48,213 nucleotides of DNA from an uncultured Prevotellaceae bacterium (GTDB lineage: Bacteria > Bacteroidota > Bacteroidia > Bacteroidales > Bacteroidaceae). Shown piece by piece: positions 15,841-24,554 of the stretch. The stretch is taken from the NCBI GenBank assembly GCA_900320435.1, contig ONSH01000029.1, positions 1-48,213 of the forward strand. The letters run 5' to 3'. The position numbers and the translations under genes were made by a program. Each line of letters begins with the position of its first letter. Position 1 is the stretch's first letter. The notes beneath the pieces were generated by a model. That model did not search any database. It was not told where the DNA came from and worked only from the letters and a program-made list of their open reading frames with translations.

Positions 15841-16958
15841 AGATATTGCTTTTGGGAGAATACAGCAATGTGCACGCCACGTTGGCTACCGGTTTGCGCA
15901 GGCTGGGGCATGAGGTGTGTGTGATGTCCGACGGCGACGGATGGAAAGATTATCCCAGAGACGTGGACCTCAGTCGTCGGAGTGGCATATTGGGAAAGAT
16001 GTCTTTCCTTTGGCGTCTCGTGAAGGCATTACCCCGAATGCGCGGCTACGATGTGGTGCAAATCATCAATCCCATGTTTCTGGAACTGAAGGCTGAACGC
16101 ATAATGCCTTTTTATCGCTATCTCCGTCGTCACAACGCTAAGATCGTGATGGGCGCTTTCGGTATGGATTACTACTGGGTGAGTGTCAATCATGAGTTGC
16201 GGCCAATGCGCTACAGCGACTTCAACATCGGAGACGAGAGCCGAAGCGATGTAGTAGCCATGAGTGACTATCGTGAGTGGGTGGGTACTGCACGAGAGAC
16301 TCTCACCAAGGCCGTTGCTGAAGATGCGGATGCCATCGTTGCCGGTCTCTACGAATATTTCGTTACTTATGAATTGGCGGAAGAAGGCCGTCTAAAGAAC
16401 AAACTCGTTTATATTCCTTTCCCGATAGTAATTCCTGAGGATGTTCGACCGCGTAAGACGGATGGTAAGTTGCGCATCTTCATCGGTATCAGCAAAGGAC
16501 GTTCGGCTTATAAAGGCACAGACATCATGTTGGAGGCCGCTCGTGAAGTGGAGGCACAGTATCCCGACCGTATGGAACTGCGTGTGGCGGAAGGACTCCC
16601 GTTTGACGAATACCGGCGGATTATAGATGACAGCGACGTGCTGATCGACCAGCTTTACGGTTACAGTCCGGCGATGAATGCTTTACTGGCGATGTCGAAA
16701 GGTATTGTTACGGTTGGAGGAGGAGAGCCGGAACATTATGAACTTCTGGGTGAGAGAGAACTGAGACCGATTGTCAATGTGGAACCCACGCGGGAGAGTG
16801 TCTTCAGGGCTTTGGAGTCACTGGTGCTTCATCCGGAGAAGGTGGATGAGATGAAGAGAGAGTCCGTCATCTATGTGCGCCGTTACTATGACTTTGTACA
16901 GGTGGCGCGACAGTATGAGCGTCTGTACCTTTCCCTGATGGAGCGCAATGTGAAGTAG
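15837..16958 (+). CDS. Glycosyltransferase, GT4-like
   Basis: 373 residues. The N terminus KILLLGEYSNVHATLATGLRRLGHEV fits the acceptor domain of GT-B enzymes, and the C-terminal part (IGISKGRSAYKGTDIMLEA, then DVLIDQLYGYSPAMNALLAMSKG) resembles the donor domain, though the E-x7-E motif is weak. The ATG at 15837 overlaps the previous stop (ATGA); an ATG two codons earlier is also possible. Its last 73 bases are overlapped tail-to-tail by the - strand glycosyltransferase. Specific activity unknown. Confidence 0.8.
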   Translation: MKILLLGEYSNVHATLATGLRRLGHEVCVMSDGDGWKDYPRDVDLSRRSGILGKMSFLWRLVKALPRMRGYDVVQIINPMFLELKAERIMPFYRYLRRHNAKIVMGAFGMDYYWVSVNHELRPMRYSDFNIGDESRSDVVAMSDYREWVGTARETLTKAVAEDADAIVAGLYEYFVTYELAEEGRLKNKLVYIPFPIVIPEDVRPRKTDGKLRIFIGISKGRSAYKGTDIMLEAAREVEAQYPDRMELRVAEGLPFDEYRRIIDDSDVLIDQLYGYSPAMNALLAMSKGIVTVGGGEPEHYELLGERELRPIVNVEPTRESVFRALESLVLHPEKVDEMKRESVIYVRRYYDFVQVARQYERLYLSLMERNVK

Positions 16959-17896
16959 AGCCTTTCCTGCAAAACAAACAGGGCGTAGGGTGACAGACGG
17001 ACGTATCCGAGTTTCAGGCGGTGCGGTTGTCCGGAGAAAGTGGCGTAGCAGGTGCGAAGACGTTCGAGAATCTCCTTACGCTCTACGGCGTTGAAGCATT
17101 CCTTATTATAATAATAGAGGGCCCACTGACCGATGTAATTGAGCCAGCGGTGCTCCTCATACAGACGAAGAATGTCCGGGGAGACGTGTTCCCGTTCCAG
17201 TTGGCGCTTCATGCTGAGGTTGGCCTCCATGTAAAGGAAACGGTCTAAGGAAATTCTGGCGGTCATGCTCTCCGCGTGTCTCCTGTAGTAGTAAGTGCCG
17301 CCGGTGAGAGCGACTTTTCGGCTGTGAAGATAGTGAATTCTCGTGGTGTTGTCATCGCTGTAGAGTCGGGTGCTCTCATCGTAGGGGAACTTCCTCTGAA
17401 TGTCACTTCTGACCGCATAGAGGCCGTGAATGGTCCATGTGAGGCTTTGTCTGAAGGCTTCTTTGCCGTCGATGACATCGCCGTTATGATAGGGCATGTC
17501 GTAGTCTTTCTGTATGCCGTTGCCGTAGTCGCTGACCAGACGAAAGAGCGCACAATCCACATCGGGGTTCTTTTCAAACGGCTGAACAACCAGCTCAAGC
17601 GCCCGGGAATCCAGCCAGTCGTCGCTGTCCACCATGCAGACCACCTGGCCGGTGATGCCGGCAATGCCGAGATTGCGGGCAACGGCCTGTCCGCTGTTGA
17701 CGGGGGTGTGCAACACCTTCAGTCGGACGTCCCGCGCCTGCCATTCGGCCAGGATTTCGGGTGAACGGTCGGTGCTGCAGTCGTCGATGGCAATGAGTTC
17801 GACGTCCTGATGGGTTTGGTCGACAAGTATCGACTGAAGAGCCTGCGGCAGCCATTTTTCGGCATTGTAGACCGCCATCAAAACCGAGATTTTCAT
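16886..17896 (-). CDS. Glycosyltransferase family 2
   Basis: 336 residues. It opens ISVLMAVYNAEKWLPQAL, followed by LIAIDDCSTD and the metal-binding CMVDSDDWLDS, all typical GT2. ATG 17896 overlaps the flippase stop (ATGA), so it is translated after the flippase. The C-terminal Arg-rich tail reads through 73 bases of the convergent GT4-like gene with no earlier stop. It is the last gene of the serB-ligase-flippase unit and probably adds a sugar to the glycan that this flippase moves. Confidence 0.88.
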   Translation of the reverse strand: MKISVLMAVYNAEKWLPQALQSILVDQTHQDVELIAIDDCSTDRSPEILAEWQARDVRLKVLHTPVNSGQAVARNLGIAGITGQVVCMVDSDDWLDSRALELVVQPFEKNPDVDCALFRLVSDYGNGIQKDYDMPYHNGDVIDGKEAFRQSLTWTIHGLYAVRSDIQRKFPYDESTRLYSDDNTTRIHYLHSRKVALTGGTYYYRRHAESMTARISLDRFLYMEANLSMKRQLEREHVSPDILRLYEEHRWLNYIGQWALYYYNKECFNAVERKEILERLRTCYATFSGQPHRLKLGYVRLSPYALFVLQERLYFTLRSIRERYRRSYCRATCTKS

Positions 17897-19242
17897 GATA
17901 TGGCGGCGATGATGGTGAGTCCCAGAAGCAACGCCATCCCGATGAGATAGAATGCCGTTTTGCTTTCCAAACGGAACTGATAGCGAATGCCGTAGGTGAC
18001 GAGCAGAATGAGCGATTCGGCGATGCCGGCGGCGGACAATGCGATGCCGCAGCCCAAGAGACCGTAGAATTTGTAGCCGACTCCGACGAGTGCGACGGCC
18101 AGAATGTCGTAAAGCACCTCCAGCAGCAGGAATATCTTGCTTTCGCCACGAGCCAGAGAAAGATAGCCCAAGGGCAGATTGACGGAACGCATGTAGATGT
18201 AGAACGCTCCGGCTGTTGCCATAGGCACGGCGGGCAGAAACTCCTTTGAGAGCAGCATTTCTATGAGCCAGGGCATAATCATCACCATGAAACTCATCAT
18301 GACGCCGGACAGGAGGCTGCACACCTGTATCTGCTGGTTGATGGCGTAGTTGCGGTTGTCCCGATGGTTGTTGATGGCGGCCAGACGGGGGAAAAAGTCG
18401 TTGTCCAGCGCGACGAAAGCCATTCCTGCATACGTGACAATCATGCTGTAAGCCGCCTTGTACATGCCGATTTCACTCTCTCCGGAGAGAAATCCGTAGA
18501 TGAGACTGGTAGAGAGCGCGCCTGCAGCTGCAGCCATCATGTAGGGGATGCCCAGGCGGAGAAGCGGCAGTCCGTTGCGCAGCATATCCGTCTGAAAGGG
18601 CTTGACCCGATAGGGATACAGGCGCAGCGTGTAAACAGCATGCACGCCCACGACCATCCAGCCGCACACCACCAGCGAAACAGCCACACCTCTGATGCCC
18701 CACAACCAGTAGAAGGGCACAGTGCAGAGAATCGTGCCGAAGGCGGCAACGGTTTCGACAGTGGCCACGCTTTTGAGCTGTCGGGTGCCTTTGAGAATGG
18801 CGCATTCGGCAGCCTCAAGCGGCAGACTCATGACGTAGAGGCTCAGCAGCATGATTTCGAGCAGATGACTGTGGCCTTTGTCCGAAAAGAAATACCAGTC
18901 GAGCCCCCAGGCGCCAACGAGGCAGATCAGCGCCGCGACAAGTGCCGTCCATAGGGCCCAGGTGCGGATGACCCGCACCAAAGCTGTTGTGGCTTTGCCG
19001 TCCTGCTGCTCATAGGACTCGGAGAGGTTGCGCGTGCTGCTGAAGGGAATGCCCATATTGGTGGCCGAAAAAATCAGCTCGCCGATGTTCTGGAATACGG
19101 CGTTGAGCCCCATGCCAGCTGTGCCCAAAAGTATGGCGGTCAGCTTGTTGCGTATGAGGCCGGCCAAGGCTTTCAGCACCTGAACGCCGCCGAATACACC
19201 GGTGTATTTCAGCACGTGCGATATGGAGACGCGTTCAGCCAA
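17893..19242 (-). CDS. Polysaccharide flippase, Wzx/MATE-like (MOP superfamily)
   Basis: 449 residues with about 12 hydrophobic helices, the normal layout for O-antigen/capsule translocases that move undecaprenyl-linked sugars across the inner membrane. The start region KYTGVFGGVQVLKALAGLIRNKL with the following AILLGTAGMGLNAVFQNIGEL matches the Bacteroidota Wzx-like group. It overlaps the acyl-CoA ligase end by 8 bases and the GT2 start by 4. Its neighbours on both sides are glycosyltransferases, supporting a role in surface glycan assembly. Confidence 0.85.
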   Translation of the reverse strand: MAERVSISHVLKYTGVFGGVQVLKALAGLIRNKLTAILLGTAGMGLNAVFQNIGELIFSATNMGIPFSSTRNLSESYEQQDGKATTALVRVIRTWALWTALVAALICLVGAWGLDWYFFSDKGHSHLLEIMLLSLYVMSLPLEAAECAILKGTRQLKSVATVETVAAFGTILCTVPFYWLWGIRGVAVSLVVCGWMVVGVHAVYTLRLYPYRVKPFQTDMLRNGLPLLRLGIPYMMAAAAGALSTSLIYGFLSGESEIGMYKAAYSMIVTYAGMAFVALDNDFFPRLAAINNHRDNRNYAINQQIQVCSLLSGVMMSFMVMIMPWLIEMLLSKEFLPAVPMATAGAFYIYMRSVNLPLGYLSLARGESKIFLLLEVLYDILAVALVGVGYKFYGLLGCGIALSAAGIAESLILLVTYGIRYQFRLESKTAFYLIGMALLLGLTIIAAIS

Positions 19243-21124
19243 GAGCCTCCATATTTAAGGGATTGTCGATCTTTTTGCCTTCGCTGGTGTAAACGTATTC
19301 CAGGCGTTCTTTGTAGATTTGCTCCACCTTCGGGCGCACCAGCTTCATGGTGGAGTTGATCATGTGGTTCTGTTCTGTGAAGGGCTCTTTGAGCACAGCA
19401 AACGTGCCCGGCAGCCATCGCTCGGGGTATTGTCCGGCAAAGACGCCGCCCTTGAGGAACTGGCGTATCTCGCGGTCGATCTCTTTGAGCGCGTCGCGAC
19501 GGCCCTGCTCTCCGCTCAGGTCGTAGCCCATGCGGCTGAGTTTGTCCTTTGCGGGCACGATGAGGGCCGATGTGATGGGGCTCTGGTTGTTGTAGAGCAT
19601 GATCTGGTCGATGGCTTCACAGTGTTGCACCAGCGACTCTTCGATGCCTTCGGGGCTGTATTTCTCGCCGTCGGCCGAGATGAGCAGGCTCTTGAAGCGT
19701 CCTTTGACGTAGAGCAGCCCCTCTTTCGACATGTAGCCCAAGTCGCCGGTGTAGAGCCATCCGTCTCTGACGGTGTCGGCTGTGGCTTCCGGGTTTTTCC
19801 AATATCCGGCCATCACGTTTTCGCCCTTCACCACGATTTCGCCCATCTGTCCGACGGGGAGCTCTTTCCCGTCGCTGTCGCAGATGCGCAGCTCGATGGG
19901 GGAGACCAGACGGCCCGATGAGCCGAAGCGGTAGCAGTCGGCGGTGTTGGTCGAGATGACGGGTGTGGCCTCCGAGAGTCCGTAACCCTGGAACATGGGC
20001 AGTCCGATGCCGATATAGAAGTGCTGCAGGTCTTTGTCGAGCAGCGCGCCGCCGCCGACGAAGAAGCGCATCCTGCCGCCGAATCCGGCCCTCACCTTGT
20101 TGAAGAGGATCTGGTCGAAGAGCCACACCAGAGGTTTCAGTGCCAGACGCCAGCCTTTGCCGTCGAGATTGCTCTCGCCGAAGTAGCTCTGGCGGATGCT
20201 CTTGCCCCATTCAAACAGACGCACGGCCAGCTTGCCCTGCTTCTGAATGCCGGTCTCGATGTTCTTCTTGAAACTCTTGGCCAAAGCGGGCACGGAGAGG
20301 ATGAAGTCGGGCGCAATCTCACGGATGTTGACGGGAATGTTTTTGAGCGTTTCCATCGGAGTTCGGCCCACCTGTACGGTAGCGCATGAGGCGCCGCGCT
20401 CCATGATGCAATAGAAGCCGCAGACGTGGGCGAAACAGTGGTCCAGCGGCAGAATGATCAGCGTGCGCCAGGTGTCGTCGATCGGCATGCGCGAGAGACA
20501 CTGCTCCACGTTGGCCGTGTAGTTGCGGTGCGTCAGGCAGACGCCCTTGGGATCGGCGGTAGTGCCGCTGGTGTAGGTGATGGTGGCCAGCGTGTCGTTT
20601 TGGAGCTTCCGGCCTACGGAGAGCATCTGCTCCAAGCCCTTTTCTTCGATGAAACGGTCGCCCTGCTGCAACACCTCGCCGACAAAGATTTCCTTCGGGC
20701 CGTATTCGGCCTGACTGTCGAGCACGATGACCCGCTCCACCCGGGGCAGACGGTCAATGATGCCGCGCACTTTGCGCAGCTGGTTGCCGCTGACGATGAT
20801 GTAGCGCGCGTCGCTGTGGTCCAGGCGGAAGAGCAGATCGCCGGCTTCCTCCAGCTTGATGGAGAGGGGCACGTTGACGGCGCCGGCGTAGAACATCGCC
20901 AGCTCCGAGATAATCCACAGGTTGCGCCCCTCGGAGAGTAGCGCCATATTGTCTCCGCTCCTGACGCCGAGGGCCTGCAGGCCTGCGCCGAAGCGATAGA
21001 CCTCCCGCTGCACTTCTTTGTAGGTCGAGCGGATCCATTCCTTCCCGACTTTTTCGAGCAGGAAGGTGTTATCGGGGAATGTGAGCACAGAGTGCTCGAA
21101 TGCGTCTATCAGAGTTTTCTTCAT
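19235..21124 (-). CDS. Long-chain fatty-acid--CoA ligase (AMP-forming)
   Basis: 629 residues of the ANL superfamily, of the size of FadD15-like bacterial ligases. The phosphate loop ITYTSGTTADPKGV, the GYGLSEATPV motif, YTGDLG, and the late ISADGEKYSPEGIEE are all present. The reaction activates a fatty acid to acyl-AMP and then acyl-CoA in the cytoplasm. ATG 21124 overlaps the serB stop (ATGA). No membrane helix or signal is seen. The chain length and any link to the neighbouring glycan genes are unknown. Confidence 0.92.
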   Translation of the reverse strand: MKKTLIDAFEHSVLTFPDNTFLLEKVGKEWIRSTYKEVQREVYRFGAGLQALGVRSGDNMALLSEGRNLWIISELAMFYAGAVNVPLSIKLEEAGDLLFRLDHSDARYIIVSGNQLRKVRGIIDRLPRVERVIVLDSQAEYGPKEIFVGEVLQQGDRFIEEKGLEQMLSVGRKLQNDTLATITYTSGTTADPKGVCLTHRNYTANVEQCLSRMPIDDTWRTLIILPLDHCFAHVCGFYCIMERGASCATVQVGRTPMETLKNIPVNIREIAPDFILSVPALAKSFKKNIETGIQKQGKLAVRLFEWGKSIRQSYFGESNLDGKGWRLALKPLVWLFDQILFNKVRAGFGGRMRFFVGGGALLDKDLQHFYIGIGLPMFQGYGLSEATPVISTNTADCYRFGSSGRLVSPIELRICDSDGKELPVGQMGEIVVKGENVMAGYWKNPEATADTVRDGWLYTGDLGYMSKEGLLYVKGRFKSLLISADGEKYSPEGIEESLVQHCEAIDQIMLYNNQSPITSALIVPAKDKLSRMGYDLSGEQGRRDALKEIDREIRQFLKGGVFAGQYPERWLPGTFAVLKEPFTEQNHMINSTMKLVRPKVEQIYKERLEYVYTSEGKKIDNPLNMEALG

Positions 21125-22353
21125 ACGTCCAGATATGAGTCTTTGAAGCCGAGGAAGTAAAGCACGCCGTCCAGTCCGATGGTGTTGATGCTCTGTTTGG
21201 CGTCAGCCACGACGCGCGGTTTGGCGTGGAAGGCGATACCCAGTCCGGCCAGAGAGAGCATTGGCAGGTCGTTGGCGCCGTCGCCCACGGCGATGGTTTG
21301 TGCCAGATCCACCTTCTCCACCTGGGCGATGAGACGCAGCAGCTCGGCCTTGCGCGTGCCGTCTACGATGTCGCCTACGTAGCGTCCCGTCAGCTTGCCG
21401 TCTTCGCCCACTTCCAACTCGTTGGCATAGACGTAGTCGATGCCGAACTTCTTCTGCAGATATTCGCCGAAGAAGGTGAATCCGCCGGAGAGGATGGCAA
21501 TCTTGTAGCCGTATTTCTTCAGCACCAGCATCAGGCGCTCGGCCCCTTCGGTGATGGGCAGGTGTTCGGCGATGTCCTGCATCACGGAGACATCCAGCCC
21601 CTTGAGCAGCGCCACGCGTTCGGTGAACGACTCCTTGAAGTCGATCTCGCCGCGCATGGCTCTGGCCGTGATGGCGGCGACCTTGTCGCCCACGCCGTGA
21701 CGGGCGGCCAGTTCGTCGATGCATTCGGCCTGAATCAGCGTGGAGTCCATATCGAAGCAGATGAGGCGGCGCATGCGGCGATACATGTTGTCCTGCTGGA
21801 ACGAGCAGTCCATCGCCATCTTGCCGCTCATCTTGAGCAGTTCGCGCTGCATCACGTTGCGGTCGCGCGGCGTGCCGCGCAGAGAGAACTCGATGCAGGC
21901 CTTGTTGCGTGTGGCGTTGGGGTCTTCAGCGTTTTCGGCCAAAGGCGGACGTCCGGTGAGGCGCCGGATGGAGTCGATGTTGAGCCCCTGCTCGGCGATG
22001 ACTTTTGTCACGGCCTCCAACTGCTTGGAAGAGAGGCGTCGGCCCAGCACGGTGAGGATGTAGCGGTTCTTGCCCTGACGTCCCACCCAGGCGTTGTAGT
22101 CTTCGTCGGTGACGGGGAAGAAGCGCACGTTGACGCCCAGCTCCGCCGCCTTGAACAGCACGTTCTTCATCAGGGGACCGCTGTTCTGCTCGTCCACGCG
22201 GATAAGCAGTCCGAGGGAGAGCGTCTTGTGGATGTCGGCCTGTCCGATGTCCATGATGTCGGCGTCGTATTGGGCGAGTATGCCCATGATGCCTGCAGTG
22301 AGTCCGGGCCGGTCTTCGCCGGTGATGCGGATGAGGATGAGTTCCTGAGCCAT
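21121..22353 (-). CDS. serB: Phosphoserine phosphatase with N-terminal ACT domains
   Basis: 410 residues. Residues 1-180 hold two ACT-like regulatory domains (LILIRITGEDRPGLTAGIMG; then YILTVLGRRL). The HAD domain begins ICFDMDSTLIQAEC with nucleophile Asp201 and acid/base Asp203, followed by LSGGFTFF and GDGANDLPML. It performs the last step of serine biosynthesis and the ACT domains suggest amino-acid feedback. ATG 22353 is chosen because the ACT domain starts there and a perfect -7 element lies 24 bases upstream. It heads a four-gene coupled unit. Confidence 0.95.
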   Translation of the reverse strand: MAQELILIRITGEDRPGLTAGIMGILAQYDADIMDIGQADIHKTLSLGLLIRVDEQNSGPLMKNVLFKAAELGVNVRFFPVTDEDYNAWVGRQGKNRYILTVLGRRLSSKQLEAVTKVIAEQGLNIDSIRRLTGRPPLAENAEDPNATRNKACIEFSLRGTPRDRNVMQRELLKMSGKMAMDCSFQQDNMYRRMRRLICFDMDSTLIQAECIDELAARHGVGDKVAAITARAMRGEIDFKESFTERVALLKGLDVSVMQDIAEHLPITEGAERLMLVLKKYGYKIAILSGGFTFFGEYLQKKFGIDYVYANELEVGEDGKLTGRYVGDIVDGTRKAELLRLIAQVEKVDLAQTIAVGDGANDLPMLSLAGLGIAFHAKPRVVADAKQSINTIGLDGVLYFLGFKDSYLDV

Positions 22354-22376
22354 GATGCGCGCTTTTAATTCGGCTG

Positions 22377-22384
22377 CAAAGATA
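22377..22384 (-). promoter_or_regulatory. -7 promoter element for the serB operon
   Basis: Minus strand TATCTTTG, a perfect TAnnTTTG match, about 24 bases before serB. Confidence 0.65.
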
Positions 22385-22510
22385 CGAAAAAAAAACGAAA
22401 CAACGCAGTCCCGACGTTTTTTTCTTGAGACAGCAGGATTTTCTCGTTCCCGTCTTCTGCTTTCAGAGACTGTTCTGACATCCGTCATCCGACGTTCATC
22501 AGTCGTACTT

Positions 22511-22575
22511 TTCCGATACATCCCCGATACATCCCCGATACATCCCCGATAGATGACCGATAGATCCCCGATAGA
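22511..22575. repeat. Tandem 11-bp repeat array
   Basis: About six copies of the 11-mer TCCCCGATA(C/G)A lie head to tail; the first and fourth copies are variant. The array lies in the 255-bp gap between the serB start and the end of the DUF1294 gene. Apart from the serB promoter and this array, nothing else is seen in that gap. The unit length is close to one DNA helical turn. No spacers, so this is not a CRISPR array. Confidence 0.85.
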
Positions 22576-22608
22576 TAATCGGGGGCTGATTTGGACAAAA
22601 GAGGGGCT

Positions 22609-22872
22609 TTACATTTGCCTCAGCAGCGCTGTCAGCGCCGCGATTTGGAGGAGCAGAATCAGGGGAACGCCGTATTTGAACTTCTTGTGCAGCGTCTTGT
22701 GATGCCAGACCTTGATGCCGATCCATGCGCCGATGCTGCCGCCGATGACGGCCAGACCCAGCAGCGTGGCTTCGCTGATGCGGCGTCGGGCCTTTTTGGC
22801 CTTCCATTTGTCGATGCCGTAGGTGAAGAAGGTGACGACATTGACGGCGGCGAGGTAGATTAGAGCGTACAT
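22609..22872 (-). CDS. DUF1294 family small membrane protein
   Basis: 87 residues with two or three hydrophobic helices. The family segment YGIDKWKAKKARRRISEATLL near residue 20, followed by GGSIGAWIGIKVWHHKT, matches YsdA-like DUF1294 proteins. ATG 22872 is chosen because the family starts here and a perfect -7 element lies 27 bases upstream. Function is unknown across the family. It is a single-gene unit. Confidence 0.85.
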   Translation of the reverse strand: MYALIYLAAVNVVTFFTYGIDKWKAKKARRRISEATLLGLAVIGGSIGAWIGIKVWHHKTLHKKFKYGVPLILLLQIAALTALLRQM

Positions 22873-22899
22873 ACTGCGAAATTCTGTTAAATCCAGGTG

Positions 22900-22907
22900 C
22901 AAAGATA
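22900..22907 (-). promoter_or_regulatory. -7 promoter element for the DUF1294 gene
   Basis: Minus strand TATCTTTG, a perfect TAnnTTTG match, in the divergent gap shared with the GH43 gene. Confidence 0.65.
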
Positions 22908-22929
22908 CCGTTTTTTGCCGAAAATTCAC

Positions 22930-22937
22930 TATTTTTG
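22930..22937 (+). promoter_or_regulatory. -7 promoter element for the GH43 gene
   Basis: TATTTTTG fits TAnnTTTG exactly and lies 63 bases before the GH43 start. It is only 22 bases from the opposing DUF1294 element, so the two promoters are back to back. Confidence 0.5.
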
Positions 22938-23000
22938 TAGGTGCAATCGGCATTGCTGCCAAAATAAAGTTGAAATAACAGAACAAAAATACCGGACAAA

Positions 23001-24554
23001 ATGAAAAACATGCTCTCATTCCTGAGAATATCGTTTCTGTGCGCCCTGTTGCTGCCGCTGTGTGCGGGCAGCATCGCGGCGAAGTCTCATAAAGAGGTGA
23101 CGGTGACGAATCCTTTGCTCTACAGCGACGTGCCCGATCCCGACGTCATCTGTGTGGGCCGCGACTACTACATGATCAGCACCACGATGCATCTCTCTCC
23201 CGGCGCGCCCATCATGCACTCCCGCGACATGAAGCATTGGCGGATCATCGGCTATGTGTTTGACGCTCTGCACGAAAGCCCCGCCAACGATCTGGATGGC
23301 GGCAATGTGTACGGCCGGGGACAATGGGCAGCTTCGCTCCGCTGGCATAAGGGTCTGTTCTATGTCTTTTTCGGCACAGGCGGACGTTCCTATGTTTACA
23401 CCGCAAAGGATCCGGCGGGCCCGTGGACGATGAAGGCGCAACTGGGGCGCTATTATCACGACGCTTCCCTGCTCTTCGACACCGACGGCAAGGCCTGGCT
23501 GGTGCATTGTGCCGGCGGCGCACTTTGTGTCAAGCAGTTTTCGCCTGATTTTCAGGGATTTGTTGACGGCGACGGCAACGGAGAGGAAATTATTGCCCTG
23601 CACGACGGCTTTCTGCACGAGGGCGTTCATGCCTATAAGATCAACGGGAAATACTACATGACGACCATCTGGTGGCCGGCGGGAAGTCACCGCACGCAGT
23701 TGTGCTTCCGTGCCGACAAATTGACGGGCCCCTACGAGCATCGCGTCATCCTGAGCGACGACTTGGGCTATCGCGGCCACGGCGTGGCTCAGGGCGGCAT
23801 CTGGCAGGCGCACAACAAGCAGTGGTACGCGATGCTCTTTCAGGACCACGAAGGCGTGGGGCGCATTCCCTGTCTGCTGCCCTGCCGATGGGTGGACGGA
23901 TGGCCGATGTTGGGCGATGAAAACGGAAAAGTGTCTCAGCAATTCGTCATCCCCGGCGTGAAGGAAGAGGGCGAGACGCAGATTGCCGGCTGCGACGATT
24001 TTTCGGCGCCGGAGCTCAGCCTGATCTGGCAGTGGAACCACAATCCGGACGATGCGCTCTGGAGTCTGACGGAGCGTCCGGGCTATCTGCGTCTGCGCAC
24101 CGGCAAGGTGGTGCAGCAGCTCTTCGAGGCTCGCAACACTTTGACGCAACGCACTCTGGGGCCGACCTGTCAGGGCACTGTGCGCCTGGATATCAGCCAC
24201 ATGCTGCCGGGCGATCGGGCCGGATTGGTGGCATTCTGCTCTCAGCCCGGAGGCCTGACGGTGGAACGGACGGACGACGCCTATGTGCTGCAGATGAGCG
24301 ACAGAGACAACGTCAAGGCCGAGACGCCGCTTTCGTGCGGGGAGGTCTGGTTGCGGATGGATTGCGACTTCACAAGCGACACGGCGCGTTTCTCCTACAG
24401 CACCGACGGCCGGGATTTCCTCCCGTTGGGAACGCCGTTCCACATGATATTCAGCATGAAGCATTTCACCGGCAACAAGTTTGCCGTCTTCAACTACGCC
24501 ACCCGTCAGGCCGGCGGTTATGTGGATGTGGACAGCTTTGACTTAGTGCTGTGA
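23001..24554 (+). CDS. Secreted glycoside hydrolase family 43 (beta-xylosidase/arabinofuranosidase type)
   Basis: 517 residues. An N-terminal signal peptide is followed by a five-bladed propeller with the GH43 acid triad: base Asp46 in VPDPDVI, pKa-tuning Asp154 in YYHDASLLFD and acid Glu207 in FLHEGVHAYK. A C-terminal beta-sandwich (about residues 330-517) matches the extra domain of GH43_12-type enzymes. It should act on arabinoxylan-like side chains in the periplasm or at the surface. No SusC/SusD pair is adjacent, so it is not part of a visible polysaccharide utilisation locus. It overlaps the convergent DUF1460 gene by 12 bases. Confidence 0.92.
   Translation: MKNMLSFLRISFLCALLLPLCAGSIAAKSHKEVTVTNPLLYSDVPDPDVICVGRDYYMISTTMHLSPGAPIMHSRDMKHWRIIGYVFDALHESPANDLDGGNVYGRGQWAASLRWHKGLFYVFFGTGGRSYVYTAKDPAGPWTMKAQLGRYYHDASLLFDTDGKAWLVHCAGGALCVKQFSPDFQGFVDGDGNGEEIIALHDGFLHEGVHAYKINGKYYMTTIWWPAGSHRTQLCFRADKLTGPYEHRVILSDDLGYRGHGVAQGGIWQAHNKQWYAMLFQDHEGVGRIPCLLPCRWVDGWPMLGDENGKVSQQFVIPGVKEEGETQIAGCDDFSAPELSLIWQWNHNPDDALWSLTERPGYLRLRTGKVVQQLFEARNTLTQRTLGPTCQGTVRLDISHMLPGDRAGLVAFCSQPGGLTVERTDDAYVLQMSDRDNVKAETPLSCGEVWLRMDCDFTSDTARFSYSTDGRDFLPLGTPFHMIFSMKHFTGNKFAVFNYATRQAGGYVDVDSFDLVL

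Noticed and set aside
22511-22575. CRISPR array
   Set aside because: Repeats are only 11 bp and directly adjacent with no spacers, and no cas genes are near.
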